The notes under the pieces were generated by a model. That model searched no databases. It was not told the origin of the DNA and was given only the letters and a program-made list of their open reading frames with translations. Shown here in pieces: positions 46,340 to 59,725 of a DNA stretch of 64,000 nt (position 1 is its first letter; the number at the start of each line of letters is the position of its first letter). Position numbers and translations under genes: made by a program. The stretch is from Dreissena polymorpha (Eukaryota > Mollusca > Bivalvia > Myida > Dreissenidae): positions 101,847,384-101,911,383 of the forward strand of contig NC_068359.1 of the NCBI RefSeq assembly GCF_020536995.1, read 5' to 3'.

Positions 46340-47335
46340 GTATAAATTAAACAAACGGCAAACTTCAGCTGCACACGCAGCAGAAAATTTGTATTATAGC
46401 AACATTATGAAATCCACGTTATTACTCACACATTTTGCATGAACAAATGTAAATAATTCAATATAATTTACAGAAAAAAATGTTTATATCTTATTATTTA
46501 AATTAAATTAGATTAAATTAACATATGAACGAAATATAATAATAAAAACATGGATAAAGTGTTCTAAATTTATGAGTATTCAACCGCAATTAAACGATTT
46601 AACAATAATGAACTTATTATAGAATTCATTGAACCAACGCTGCACCAATTTCCTCTAAAATTTATAGTGTCAATAAAGGAGCTTATCAAAATTTAAAAGT
46701 TGATTTCGTTTGATTGTTGCTATTATTGAAAAAAATAAAGGAACTCAACTGTGTCCTGTTGCACAACACTAAGTAGTCCACCCAAAATGTTCGTTCAAAT
46801 TAAAAGAACGTTACCGTAGGGATGCACTTTGCTGTCAACGAGACTTATTATCGAACCCCGTCCCATGTGTTCGATGATTGTAATTAGTGATCATAACATA
46901 AAAGGGTATGACAGAACCTCATAATTCGTCTTCTCCAAGTCTTTGTTTTGTATCCTTATCCAAATCTTTAACACAACCAGCAAAATCAGCCGCATAACAT
47001 CACCAGCTAACATATTTAACGAAAAAACTTGCCGCTCCATTATCTTTATTATCATCAACACCAACAAAAAACAATCAGCGTCATTATTCCCATCGTCTTT
47101 GTTATCAAGATTTGATTGCCATTGGTTTCTCTATAAAAAAAAGAAATGTCTATTCTGGGTTGCAAAATTAACTCACCAAACTTAAATAAATTGTGCACCA
47201 CTGAATGACATGGTCCGCTGCAATCGAGAATGGCTTTACCCATTTATGCTTAGTGGACTCTCCCATCCTTCTAAATTGGATCAATTTATTTCCAAAATTA
47301 GAGATGTCTGGTATATTTATTTCTTTTTTTAGAAT
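46340..47335. other. Non-coding stretch, no feature recognised
   Basis: Very AT-rich with no repeat unit or exon that I can support. Confidence 0.4.
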
Positions 47336-47337
47336 AT

Positions 47338-47462
47338 TCTCACAGCAATTCCTTTAAGCAAACAGCGTAGACCCTGATGAGACGCCGCATGCGGCATCTC
47401 ATCTGGGTCTGCGCTGTTTGCCTAGGCCTTTTTTGTAAACGCTAGGCATAAATGGGTTAAGT
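47338..47462. mobile_element. Short hairpin element related to the AGACGCCAC family
   Basis: AAACAGCGTAGACCCTGATG and CATCTGGGTCTGCGCTGTTT pair around AGACGCCGCATGCGGCATCT, and the element ends CATAAATGGGTTAA. It is similar in plan to the four AGACGCCAC copies but a different subfamily. Confidence 0.65.
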
Positions 47463-49875
47463 TAAAACATATTCGTTTCCTAGTTTTCAATTCTGTTTTT
47501 TACAGAAATAATATGTCAAGTGAGTGTCGGTCAGGTTAATAAAATACACATATAAAACCGGTGCCATCTGAATTATTGTTTATATCGTCCTATTGAACAT
47601 AAAAAGACGTACAAAGAGATTTGCTCAATACCGTCATAGTTTGTTCATTTACCAATAAAGCCGATCATCTGATAAATTCTCGTAAATTTGCATTCTCGTA
47701 TGTTCGTTAATTCAGGCTCTTATTTATTCAGTGCTTATTAAATTGCAACATAGAAAGTATGAACGTGTATTTGGTAAATATGAAACTCGTAATAGACTTA
47801 TACACACATACAAAGCTCATAATGCAATATTTCAAGAAAATGTATCAATAGTACACACAATTATATACCGTTTTAATGATAAACTAGCCGAGCGAAATAC
47901 AAAAAAACAACAATTTAGCATAAAAAATATGTAACTTTTATCCCAACTAGTATGTATCTGATATCTGAAACCTCTAGTCTAAATCATCATATAGCTACAT
48001 TTACTGCAAACTGTGCATATGCCATTCATATAAGATTTTTAAACATGGATATATTAACGTGCGTTTCCTTTTTGAATATCACAGTTTTCTGTTTACCATA
48101 GTTTTGTTATCCTTGATTTTGGTGTGTGCGGCATGGATTAACATTAAGCCACGCATGATGTATATGGTTAAACTGTTTACTAAAGGCGTTACATATGGTT
48201 CCCCTTTAACGTAGCCCTACCGCTAATCATCTTATAGTGCGTGTGTGTGTTTCGAAGTTTATGAGGACCATCCGCGCCCAAAGCTGTATTATGTGAGGAC
48301 AGAGATTGTGTCCCAGCACTTCTACCTATTTAATTTAATACTAGGCTCACGAATGTTGGAACGAATTTAGAATTAATATCTGAAATTTCCAGCTTTTTTT
48401 AGTTATCCTTAAACTTATTTAAACCGGAGTACCCGTGGGAACCCCACCTGCCAGCATGGCGACAACCTACCAAGCCCACATGCATAAAGGCACATGCTAA
48501 GGACAATAGACACCAAATAAATCATTATTGCGTTATACATCACTACCGCATTTACACTGCAGCCATTTTGCTTGTGCGATGTTTCGGCACTTGAGTGTAC
48601 TATTTTAATGTTAATTACCTCTCCTGCTTCATAAGAGTTTTTTTTAGACATACAATGAAATTAACAAAACACACTATACCACACGTTTCAATTTATTGCG
48701 CAACCTATGATGTAATGAAACAAAGAGTAGAGGATTTAGTGTCAAATATTGCATTATATGCATTTATATCATTGAAATTTACCGCCTTACTAAATTAGAT
48801 ATTCCGGCTAAATTCACAGTGGAAAACGTCTTGAAACACTATATGGCGATTTCGCTTTTAACTCCACAATTTCTGCCAAATATATTCTGTACCAGCAAGG
48901 TACGTGTGCATTATGTCTCTCAAATAAGCTGCCCAGACCGCGGTAGTAAAATTGTGCGCAGTGCATTTTCTGTTATTTACATAGATAGTATTGTGTAATT
49001 GCGAAAGTTTGCATCAATCACTTGTCGCCACCCTGCGTATATTGTCATCTAGCGTCCGTGCATGTGGCGCACATTCAAATAGTACCTTGTAAAGATCACG
49101 TGTTATTGACCATATCATACAATATAAGTTGAAATTGAAGAAACATTTGACAGAAGCGCACGTGGTAAAATATACATATTTATTTAAAAAAAAAATCATC
49201 GCATAGTATTCAAAATCAAAAATGGAAATAAATAAGTTCAATTTTTCCACGTTTTTGCAGCAAAACATCTTGTATAAGTTTTGCTCGCAATGTCAAGTAA
49301 ATACAAAGTTCAAAGCTTAAAAATACAAACAGAGCATTTAATATTTGCAAATCACTTGTTATTAAAAAAAAAACAAATATAAAGACAACAATGTCGTATG
49401 TACGTATCTGAATGAAGGAATATAAAGCTGTGTATTTCATGTTTTCAAGACACAGTCCGTTTGGTCCATGTTTGCATACCTCAGAAAGGAGACGGGATTT
49501 AGTCGTTTTTGTTTGGCTCCCAATCAAGCGTCCAAGACACCAGGATATTTCACCATATTGGGCAAAACACGTTGAAGTTTGCCGGTAAGTTGTGTCAACT
49601 TGTAATATTTCTTCATTCCATTTAGAGTTCTGCATTAAAATTGATAGTTATAAACGTTTAAGACAGCCGCAATTACTCAAATTGTATTGCCAGAAAATTG
49701 CTAAATGGATTGTGAATGTTTGATTTCGAAGACTCAAACACACATTTGATCAAAGTGGAAGCGTGTTTGTTTTTGTCATCTATCAACAAATGATCAAATG
49801 TGATTCTAATGAGTTACATATTCTTACTACATAATTGTTGGGTTATGACAGAATTACTCATAGGTTTTTGTACCC
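47463..49875. other. Non-coding stretch, no gene seen
   Basis: AT-rich sequence with no supported exon. Open frames of 60-140 codons lack motifs and splice context. Confidence 0.4.
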
Positions 49876-50398
49876 TTCAGTGGTGGCGAAATCAAATGTC
49901 CGAGTTGCCCGAGTCGTACATTTGCTTGTCTGGGCAACTGATTTTTTTCAATTAAGTTGTCCGTGGACAACAAGTTTTTTAAAAGTCGGGCCCAGGTATA
50001 CACAAAAATACATTGTATTAAAGCCGTAATTAAGTTTTACAAAACCAAATGTTGACATGCGATTACATTGTCAGTGCTATTTGCGGAGCAATCAAGCTAA
50101 AATACCGACACTCTCCTGCGCAGTGATCTCCCTTATTCTATAAGAGACCAGGAGCATGCCGCATTTTAAACATTCGGCCCTACTGTTAGACAGTGTACAG
50201 ACTGGTTTCTTTATTTTTACAATCAGACGGAAATAAAAAGTATCAAAGTAAGATAATCAAAACACGGTCTACCTTGTTATTTAAGACGACTTTAATGGTA
50301 AAAATGGAACATTTAGTTATTTTAAATCTTCAACAACGGAGCAGAAACCCAAGCTTTGAGCAGTCCACCTCCCAAAAAAACTAAGAAAGATTATGATA

Positions 50399-51423
50399 AA
50401 CAAGAAATATCTTTAAAAAAGATAAACGGCGTTGATAGTTCAATGAATGAGATCAATGATAGCGAATGTCTTTTTCTGTGCAGTTCTTAGCTACATCACA
50501 CGCAGTAAGGGGTGTTACGCGGAGTTTTCGCGGCTTATTACATTATTACATATTGCTGGTCATAAACCTTTAGATACAAAACAGAAAACCAAAAGAAGAA
50601 TGGAAGTTAAACTAAAACATATGAGTCAACCGGCATCACGCGAAGTATCCGTATTTATAGGCGCGTTCTTCGAACAAACCTGTTTTAGTGGTTTGTCGGA
50701 CATTGCTATATGATTTGATTATTAACAGTATCGAGAATCATCGCGCTCATGCTTAATACATTAGTCAATATGGTGGAATAATTATTGTTAAATTAATCTA
50801 AAATAATATTTATCATTGTATTGTTGAAAACACATTAATAATCTATTATTGACATATCTTAATTATATTGCTGAATATCTTCATTTAACATATTTCTATT
50901 CTAAAGAAAATTCCAGGTCACCTAGTTCACGGATAGAGTCTTTATTATATAACAATTATTTTACTGGCTGCAAACTCCGGTGATGAACTGTATATAAACT
51001 CTGACTTTCACACACTGGCCGCGAATTGACCCGAAACCTGCTCTTTATACTTTTACATGTTAACATGTTGACATGAATATGGAAGTAAGTACTAAATATG
51101 AGAACATAGCCTTTAGTATAAACGCTTTTGCGCTGATAATTTTCTGAAAATAAAAGGTGCACGCACAAACTGTATTTATGTCGAGAATTGATTGTAAAAC
51201 TGTTCTATCTATTGAGCCTTGTCATTAGAGATAAAATTGTTTCATGCAGTATCACAGTGTTACAAAGACGTGAATATGTTTCCAATGTTTTGGTGTTATA
51301 CTCAAATCAGCCAATGGAATAAATGAAGTGTATTCATTCGTACCTAGCCGCGGGAAATTTTATTTGAATATTATTGGACACTTACAAAGGTCAGGTCAGG
51401 TGAAAAGCTGGCTTAATACAGCA
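50399..51423. repeat. 1-kb dispersed repeat, copy A
   Basis: Begins CAAGAAATATCTTTAAAAAA and ends AAAAGCTGGCTTAATACAGC, matching 61400-62462 over most of its length. Shared blocks include CGGTGATGAACTGTATA, TAAACGCTTTTGCGCTG and CAATGGAATAAATGAAGTGT. Ends are sharp but have no inverted repeats. The type is unknown. Confidence 0.75.
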
Positions 51424-51531
51424 CGTCGTAAAATATGATCTAAGTAAACGCACCAGAACTTTTCAAGAAACTTGGCTCACAGATTTTCAATGGTTACCAG
51501 TTGATGATAATCAAATTGCTACCAGTAGCGG

Positions 51532-51676
51532 CAGGGCTCGACATTAAAGGTAGTCCGACTGCAGGCTTTTTCCGCCCTATGCCACGGGTCCGAAATTCGG
51601 CCCCATTCCCAATGCAAATCTGGTTGTTTTTTTTCCCAATTGAAAAAAAAATTCCCAATTCCAAAAAAAAACAAAA

Positions 51677-51717
<41 letters not shown>

Positions 51718-52920
51718 AAATATATAAGTTGACCTGATCTGGTGTAGAAAATAGAAAGTATTGCATGATTAAATTATCTGTTGCCTTGAATTTGTTTTAA
51801 GAACTGTACAATATGTTAATGATTATTTAAGACTTAACTTTTTATCCTCAAAATCCGGCGCTTCCCGCGATTTTTTTCACCTCAAAAAGGCCAAGCCTTT
51901 TCCCCAAATTCAGATTAAAAAACCTGCACTAATCACACATGTTCATAAAATTTTGTAAAATTTTAATAATAAGTTATCAAAATAGTCGTTATTTACCAGT
52001 TAACGGCTTCTTTGAAATATAAGAAACACTGTTTTAAATAATTTACATGCGATAATTTTTCCCAATTGAGCCAATTTTGCGATTAATTTTTTTCCCAAAA
52101 TTGGGGGTTTTCACGACGCGAAATTCCCAAAATTCCAGTGTGGCGTTTTCCCAAAATGGAGCGGAAAAAGCCTGGACTGTCCGGGACAACAAAATTGTTA
52201 GTCCGGACAAGTAAATAAAGAATTTGCTAGTCCACAGGACACGTGGTCATTATAATTGTATAATTTAGACAAAATGCCTTTAAAGCCATTATTTCTGTGG
52301 AGATATCACTTAACTTTTCTGAGTTTATTTTGTATACGTTTAATCGTCGAAGCCCGAGATATTCCGATAGTTCCATGTGATACATGTACTACACTGTACT
52401 GTTCACAAGGGAAGCAACCCTAAACATTGTTTTCTTTGCCAAGATAACAAGAATATTCTCCCTTGTAAAGATTATGCATTTTACGACACCGGTACACACC
52501 GATCTTACAGACAATTAACGTAGTGACTACTCACTATGTATATAATGATTTTATTTTTTTTAAACATAAGTACTGTACATAAACATCACTTTTAACGTTT
52601 TCTGTTTGATGTTGGCAACGCACAAGTTTTTGTCAGGTATTATGGCTTTGTATAATGTTTACAAATCAATAATCTTGAGTTTTCCTGTTATTCTAGTCAG
52701 TTCTTTTTGTATTGAAATTGCCTACAATTATGTTTACATGTATTTTGAACGATTCAAGTCTTTATGATTTTAGCATTTTGTATTATTTCATTATTTTGCA
52801 AAGTACTGAGCAGAATAAGATATAATGGTCAGGACAAGTTCCTTTTTGGTCAGGACAAGTGAAATTATGGTCTGCTTGTCCGACTGGACAAGTGGCTTCA
52901 AAAGTTAATGTCGAGCTCTG
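51532..52920. mobile_element. Inner TIR element, CAGGGCTCGACATTAA ends
   Basis: Ends CAGGGCTCGACATTAA and TTAATGTCGAGCTCTG (one mismatch), flanked by the 5-bp duplication AGCGG (51527-51531 and 52921-52925). Subterminal GTCCGACTGGACAAG resembles the outer element's GGACAAG words, so the two may be related. It is split by a third element. Confidence 0.75.
51562..52174 (+). mobile_element. CAGGCTTTTTCCGC element, copy 1
   Basis: Ends CAGGCTTTTTCCGCCC and GAGCGGAAAAAGCCTG, with the 5-bp duplication GACTG on both sides. It is 613 bp and non-coding, rich in TTCCCAATT words and poly-T. It is inserted in the inner element 51532-52920. Confidence 0.85.
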
Positions 52921-53028
52921 AGCGGAGCCTCAGTCTGATGAGGTCGACATATTGAGCTAGTTTAATTTGTTAAGATTACGATGTACTTATGTTCAACACA
53001 TGTTTTAATAACACTAGCCAGGCTTTTT

Positions 53029-53599
53029 CCGCTCCATTTTGGGAATACGCCACACTGGAATTTTGGGAATTTCGCGTCGTGAAGACCCCCATTTTGGGAA
53101 AAAAATTATTCGCAAAATTGGCTCAATTGGGAAAAATTATCGCATGTAAATAGTGTTTCTTATATTTCAAAGAAGCCGTTAACTGGTAAATAACGACTAT
53201 TTTGATAACTTATTATTAAAATTTTACAAAGTATTATGAACATGTGAGATAACTGCAGGTTTTTTAATCTGAATTTGGGGAAAAGGCCTGGCCTTTTTTG
53301 AGGTGAAAAAAATCGTGCGAAGCAAGATTTTGAGGAAAATAAGGAAAGTCTTAAATAATAATAACATATTTTTCAGTCTTTAAAACAATTCAAGGCAACA
53401 GATTCTTAAATTATGCAACACTTTCTATTTTCTACACCGGGTCAGGTTAACTTATATATTTTAAGTTAAAAAAAAAAAAAATTTTTTTTTTTTTTTTTTG
53501 GAATTGGGAATTTTTTTTTCAATTGGGAAAAAAACTACCAGATTTGCATTGGGAATGGGGCCGAATTTCGGACCCGTGGCATGGGGCGGAAAAAGCCTG
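53029..53599 (-). mobile_element. CAGGCTTTTTCCGC element, copy 2, opposite orientation
   Basis: 571 bp, the reverse complement of copy 1 over its whole length with small indels, and flanked by the 5-bp duplication CTAGC. Two copies with perfect 5-bp duplications establish the target length for this family. Confidence 0.85.
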
Positions 53600-53869
53600 C
53601 TAGCTTTGCAAGATTAAAAGTTTAAGAAAGTCTTTATATTGTTTTTAATATACTGCTATAATGAATGTACTATTGAAATACAAATATAAACAAAACTAGC
53701 AAATCATACTCATTTTGGTATATTCCACATTGTTTTACATTACTCAACAAATGCGTTTATGATTTATATAAACATTAATGGACAAGTGTAGTTCAGCAAC
53801 GGACAAGTTAAATTTCCTAAATGGTTGTCCGTGGACAAGTATAGTTTTTTGAGATTTCGCCACCCCTGA

Positions 53870-55750
53870 GGGTCTGAATGGGAGGCATTTAAAATTGCAC
53901 TCAAGTATCCTTCGATTCCCTTATATCGAGCGTCTCCTGCCTACCGTACCTAGTTGCAATAATCCACGATTTACCATAGCAATTTTTACCGCCTGGATTC
54001 CGGGCGCTGATTTAGTGGTAAAATTAGCAACATAAAATATTTTCTGGCATGAATTAACACAAATAGATCGTCAATATATCTATAATGAGCAAATTAAGAT
54101 AACTTACATGATATGGTGTGCTCGCAGAAGAAAGATTTTAATCAAAGTTTCAAACACGTCAACCGTAAATGTAAATGTCAACTTGTTTGCATATGGAACA
54201 GTTTTTATTAACCAAAAGAAAAATTAAAGGAACGCACACGGTGTGTTTACAACAACATGTACCAATAAATGGTTTACCAATGCTTTTCTCCGAACATACA
54301 ATTTATGTTTTTAAGAAAGGTTATTTTCAAATATTAAATATTTGTTTTAAATGGACAGAAATTTTATATATAATTTGTTCAAATTTTAATTAATGATTAT
54401 GTTAATTGTATATGAATAGCGGTCAGACAACAGACTTTTGGAAGAAACAAAAGGAACGACGACCCTAAGATCGGCCATAAGGGTATTATAATTCAACATC
54501 TACAGCAGAAACATGTATTAGCTCTAAAGCATACAATTGCTTTTAGCCATATACAAAATATAAAATAACAAAAGTGTAACGCAAGGATTATAAGAATTAT
54601 GATTTCCCTAGGCGATTTTAGCCCAGCGGGCTAAAATGCGTGCACTTAAAATTCTCACAAGCGCTTGCTGTCTGCAATGTTCAATCAAAACATGCACGCT
54701 CTTATCAGCGGTGTGTGCATAAGGGGCTTAGATAACACGTATGAACGATTTACAGGTCGTTCATGGGGATCAATTATGGTGTTTGTCCCCTAATAATGGC
54801 CGATAATTATCTATTATAACCGGTATATGTGGAGTAAGAGCAATTACAGATATGCTCAAATTTTTTGTTTGTTTTATTTTAATTAGTTTAAACCTATTTA
54901 TTGTAGCTCAACTGCATCGAAAGCCGTATGCTTTTATAAACGCTCTCGAGTCCGTTTTCTGGGACTAGAACCAGTGCTTCAGGGAATAATCTAGAATTTA
55001 CTATAAACGAGTCCCTTGAACTTGCAGATTTTAGACAAATGAGTCCCAGGCCAAAATTAATGAGTCCACCTTGAACAAGAATGGGTCCCAAATTTTTAAA
55101 TATACCAAGTAGGGTAATGAAGAAGACGAGTCTTAATCACACTAGCTCAATAACTATATTTTGCATTAAACTTTTAAATAATCTCAAAAACATGTTCAAA
55201 CCAAAACAACAAATTCAGGTTTATCACTATCTTGTTTGCCATCACATAGGCTATAACATTATCTGTTTCATAAATGTAACCTGTTACAACATTTCATCTT
55301 GATTCAAGTCAATTATAATATTATTGTTAACATCCGAATTGCGAACCTGATAATATTATTGTTTATGTCCTAATTGCAAGCCGTTGACTTGTTTGTTTTG
55401 GATTTAGCTTCAACGCCTTATTTCGGAGGCATTTTTCTGTATTATTTATGACTAAGTTACAAAAAGTTAAAGCAGGTTTTTATCCGGGGACTCTAGAAAA
55501 TATTAAACACACTCTATTTAAAAGGTCGATTCTAATTGGTTCGTATTATACAGCAGCTGCTCGACTGGAGCCAATCAAAAGTCTTGTTGGTGTCTTTAAG
55601 CCTCATTTGGTTAAACTCAGCTACACTTTTGACGAATACCCAAGATGGTTTGTACTTATCGTGATTCGCAAATGCGTTAACGGATTCATTTCTGCAATGT
55701 GTCCGAGTGGACGCACATATTTCAAAACTATGCGTCTATTTCGATATTTG
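53870..55750. other. Non-coding stretch, no gene seen
   Basis: No splice-bounded exon, RNA gene or repeat unit was recognised. Open frames of 60-75 codons have no motifs. Confidence 0.4.
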
Positions 55751-55825
55751 TGCGTCATAGACACGGGACGCGCATGTAGATTATTCCCTGAGTACTTGGT
55801 GTCTTTTGGGGGAGATCAAATGAAC

Positions 55826-55896
55826 GCTCCCAGTGGGTTCGAACCCGTGACCTCCTGATCGCTAGGCGGACACCATATCCACTACACCACAGCGAT
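55826..55896 (-). repeat. tRNA-like sequence, probably a SINE head
   Basis: The minus strand reads ATCGCTGTGGTGTAGTGGAT, ATGGTGTCCGCCTAGCGATC, AGGAGGTCACGGGTTCGAAC and CCACTGGGAGCG. It has a good B box (GGTTCGAACCC), an A-box-like GTGGTGTAGTGG, a T-arm pair and an anticodon-like loop. The acceptor stem pairs poorly and the sequence continues without a T run, so a SINE head or decayed tRNA is more likely than a working tRNA. Confidence 0.5.
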
Positions 55897-56137
55897 CTTT
55901 TAAATATTTTAATTGTTTACGACTATTGCAAAAAATAAAAAAGTGTAAAAAAACTTGCTTCAAAAATAAACCGTAACTGATGTGTGTTGCGGTTGTGTGT
56001 AATTTAAGTTATAAATACAATTAATTGGAATCAAACGTCTTATTTGATTGCTCCCGACCATTTAAAGTAACATTACGACTCAATATCAAAGAACATTTCA
56101 TACAATTGTTTGTAAAATAAACTTAACCAATTAAAAA

Positions 56138-56424
56138 TCAGTGTTGTTTATGGGAATTGCCGAAATTTCAGCGTCAGATGTGGACTGGTAAAATAGATGT
56201 TTGTAGATACAAAATGCTCATTTTCATTATTGTTTTGCATATCTATTCATATGACACATGGACACTAAAATGGTGTTCGTGTGTCGTATGAATAGATAAA
56301 TTCGCGGGAATTAAATGTGACCACAAATAAATAAACACAAGCATTTTGTATCTACAAAAATCTATGTAATCATATCACATCTAGCGTTGAAATTTTGGAT
56401 ATTGCTATAAGGAACACTGATTGT
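56138..56424. mobile_element. MITE with long inverted repeats
   Basis: Left arm ATCAGTGTTGTTTATGGGAA to GATACAAAATGCT (56138-56220) is mirrored by the right arm AGCATTTTGTATCTACAAAA to GGAACACTGATT (56340-56424). An inner pair TATCTATTCATATGACACA / TGTGTCGTATGAATAGATA extends the hairpin. It is non-coding. Confidence 0.75.
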
Positions 56425-57372
56425 TAAGGTGTTAACTTTATTTTACGAAATACTTAACGAAATTTTCGTTGATTTTGAGGGTTATAGAGACCTTAAAATG
56501 TGTTCACATTATTTTCTTAACGGCGACTATAGCTTAACAGTACCAATATTTAATATATTCAGATCCAATAGATATATAGTTTCTTTCATGTTTACGAAAT
56601 TCGCTATATACCTGCAACACATTTTTCTTTAGTCTTTGTGCATGAAAGAATACAATCTAATAAACGACCAGTATATATAGTCAGAAGCAAGATTATCCAT
56701 GGGTCACATAATGTTTTCAATATTTTTTTTGCTTTCTGTTAATTTTGGTTATTTAATATTATAATATATGACTTGAATGAAATGAACTGAGGACAAATAC
56801 ATAAATATTAAAAGAAATGTTGTGATTTGGTAGCTCCAATGTAGTGTGGATTTTGATTTATAACATTTAGAAAGTATATTAAGAATTCGACACCAACCGC
56901 CTGCCCCAGTGCCTGACCAAATTCCTGGGGAAATACCAGTATAAATATATATTATGCGCTTGTTATTCTTGTCTGTTTATCATAACATTTTAATCAGTGG
57001 CAATAATCAAATGAAAAATCTCTCCAAAACACCTATCACACCAACACATCTGCATTTTGCACAGCACCTCTAACAACACTGACAAAGATCACACTCACAT
57101 ACAGAACAATACTTTAAAACGCAACCTTCCCTACGCATAGCACACTTTCACCCATCTCTTTAGTCAACAAAGTCTTTAATACAGACAGCCTCAAGCACTC
57201 TTAAACGTCTCTCTCAGTCCACTGTCTCCCACTAACGAACGACCATACGGATAGACAACTGCAAGGGACGGGTTCTATATGCTTTTATTTTAATATGTAT
57301 TTCAATATATACACACATTATCAAAGCTTTACAATATGTACACTAGGAGACATACATCTATGCACTTTTATT

Positions 57373-57834
57373 AACCAGGTTTTTCAAATGAAAAAACTGG
57401 TTATTAGATTGGCGAATGCGGGCGGGCTGGCTGGCGGGCGGGCGGAACAAGATTGTCCGGGCCATAACTATGTCGTTCATTGTCAGATTTTAAAATCATT
57501 TGGCACATTTGTTCACCATCATTGGACGGTGTGTCGCGCGAAATAATTACGTCGACACACAAAAATGGCCATAAATTAGCTTGTCCTGGCCATAACTATG
57601 TCATTCATTGTGAGATTTTAAAATCATTTGGCACATTTGTTCACCATCATGGGACGGTGTGTCGCACGAAAGAATCACGTCAATATCTCCAATGTCAAGG
57701 TCGCCACGACAAAAAATAGATTTTTTTTAAAAACAAACTTACAAAGGGGGTTAATTTTGTTTGTTCATTTCAAAAGTTCAGTTTGAGTTTTCTCCCTTTA
57801 TCAGATTTTTTTTTCACAATGAAAACCTGGGTTT
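57373..57834. mobile_element. TIR element AACCAGGTTTTTCA, with two internal units
   Basis: Starts AACCAGGTTTTTCAAATGAA and ends TTTTCACAATGAAAACCTGG-GTT. Inside are two units of about 125 bp beginning GGCCATAACTATGTCRTTCA and including CACATTTGTTCACCATCAT. The left part has a GGCGGGCTGGCTGGCGGGCG run. Confidence 0.75.
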
Positions 57835-58478
57835 GTGACAATTTTGTCCCTTGTTTTAATATTTATTTCATACTCACACACAGTATCAAGCTTTACAATA
57901 TGTACATAAGTATACATACATCTATATATGTTTATGCTAATATTTATTTCATTCCGTTAATTAATTAAATACTAAATTGTATAGCATGAAAATATAAAAT
58001 ATTTATTAAGTATTCCATACTACAGCCTTATCTCTAGGCATGTAAGAACACCCGACACTACATCCATTTTTTCCGGATTTTCAGGTCAATTAGTATACAG
58101 TGCAATAACTTTTTCTACAATGCCGTATCTAAAAGCACGGACTCAACCACTTATCCGATCGCAGCGAGAATAATAATAAGAATGTGTCCTAATTCAAACT
58201 ACACTGTTATAATCAATACAATTTCAACTGCTACCATAAGACCAGATTGTCAGATACTACAGTGAAAACAATTTGTGCAGTGTAACCTTTTCTTTCGCTT
58301 TGCACAAATCGACAATTCACAACTCCCGCCATAAACGATTTGTTATCAAGTTTATGTTTTGAGCATTTCTCAACAAAATACACGCAAACGGGTGTCGATG
58401 GTAACATTTATTGTGTTTGTTACGATGTATTAGGTTGATTGAACTCGATTTTATGGACATATGTGAGACATTATTTTT

Positions 58479-59725
58479 AGCTCATCTATTTTTTTTAAAA
58501 AAAATTATGAGCTATTGTCATCACCTTGGCGTCGGCGTTGGCGTCGGCGTCCGGTTAAGTTTTGCGTTTAGGTCCACTTTTATCAGAAAGTATCAATGCT
58601 ATTGCATTCAAACTTGGTACACTTACTAACTATCATGAGGGGACTGGGCAGGCAAAGTAAGATAACTCTGGCGTGCATTTTGAAAGAATTATGTGCCCTT
58701 TTTATACTTAGAAAATTGAAAATTTTGGTTAAGTTTTGCGTTTAGGTCCACTTTTCTCAGAAAGTATCAATGCTATGGCATTCAAACTTGGTACACTTAC
58801 TTACTATCATGAGGGGACTGGTTAGGCAAAGTAAGATAACTATGGCGTGCATTTTGACAGAATTATGTGCCCTTTTTATACTTAGAAAATTGAAAATTTT
58901 GTTAAGTTTTGTGTTTATCTCCACTTTATTCCTACAGTATCAAAGCTATTGCTTTCATACTTGCAACACTTATTAACTATCATAAGGGGACTGTGCAGGC
59001 AAAGTAATGTAACTCTGACTGGCATTTTGACAGAATTATGTGCCCTTTTTATACTTAGAAAATTGAAAATTTGGGTAAGTTTTGTGTTTTGGTCCATTTT
59101 ACCCCTAAAGTATCATAGATATTGCTTTCATACTTGGAACACTCGCAAACTATCATAAGGGTACAGTAAAAGGACAAGTTGCATAACTCTGGTTGTCATT
59201 TTTACGGGATTATGGCCCTTTTTTGACTTAGTAACTTTGAATATATGGTTAAATTTCGTGTTTCGATCCACTTTACTTCTTATGTATCAAGGTTATTGCT
59301 TTCAAACTTCAAATACTTTCATGCTATCATGAGGTTACTGTACCTGGCAAGTTGAATTTTACCTTGACCTTTGAATGACCTTGACTCAAGGTCAAATTAT
59401 TAAATTTGGCTAAAATTGCCATAACTTCTTTATTTATGATTAGATTTGATTGATACTTTGACAAAACTACTCTTACCTGACATACCACAATAGACTTCGC
59501 CCAAACCATCCCCTGTGCCCTCCCCCCCCCCTCCCCCCCACCCTATTTTTTTTTTTTTTTTTTTTTTTTTAAGATCATCTCATAAATGACCACCACACCC
59601 TCACACTATACCCCCCCCCCCACCCCCCCAAATTTGTTTTTTGAAACGGTTAAAAAACACAAATATTTATTTTTATTATTTTATGTTTGAAATACCGTCC
59701 AACCATCGCACCCAAGAATCCCAGT
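58479..59725. repeat. GAGCTATTGTCATCACC array family, copy 3
   Basis: The closest match to copy 1 (11214-12480): the same head, the same unit order, and the same tail of poly-C, poly-T and AAATACCGTCCAACCATCGC. Because the head-to-tail organisation is conserved, the family probably moves as a unit of about 1.25-1.5 kb and is not a local satellite. Confidence 0.85.

Larger units (their letters stand above)
49878..53868. mobile_element. Large TIR element carrying nested insertions
   Basis: Ends CAGTGGTGGCGAAATC and ATTTCGCCACCCCTG are inverted repeats with one mismatch in the first 15. Subterminal GTTGTCCGTGGACAA occurs inside both ends. No target duplication is visible. hAT-like by its ends only. 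It contains three other TIR elements and a 1-kb dispersed repeat. No transposase frame was seen. Confidence 0.6.

Noticed and set aside
55448-55858. 136-codon open frame on the plus strand
   Set aside because: Its end runs antisense through the tRNA-like SINE head and it shows no motif, so a chance frame is more likely.
55826-55896. Functional tRNA gene
   Set aside because: The A and B boxes are good, but acceptor-stem pairing is weak and there is no T-run terminator. I keep it only as a tRNA-like SINE head.
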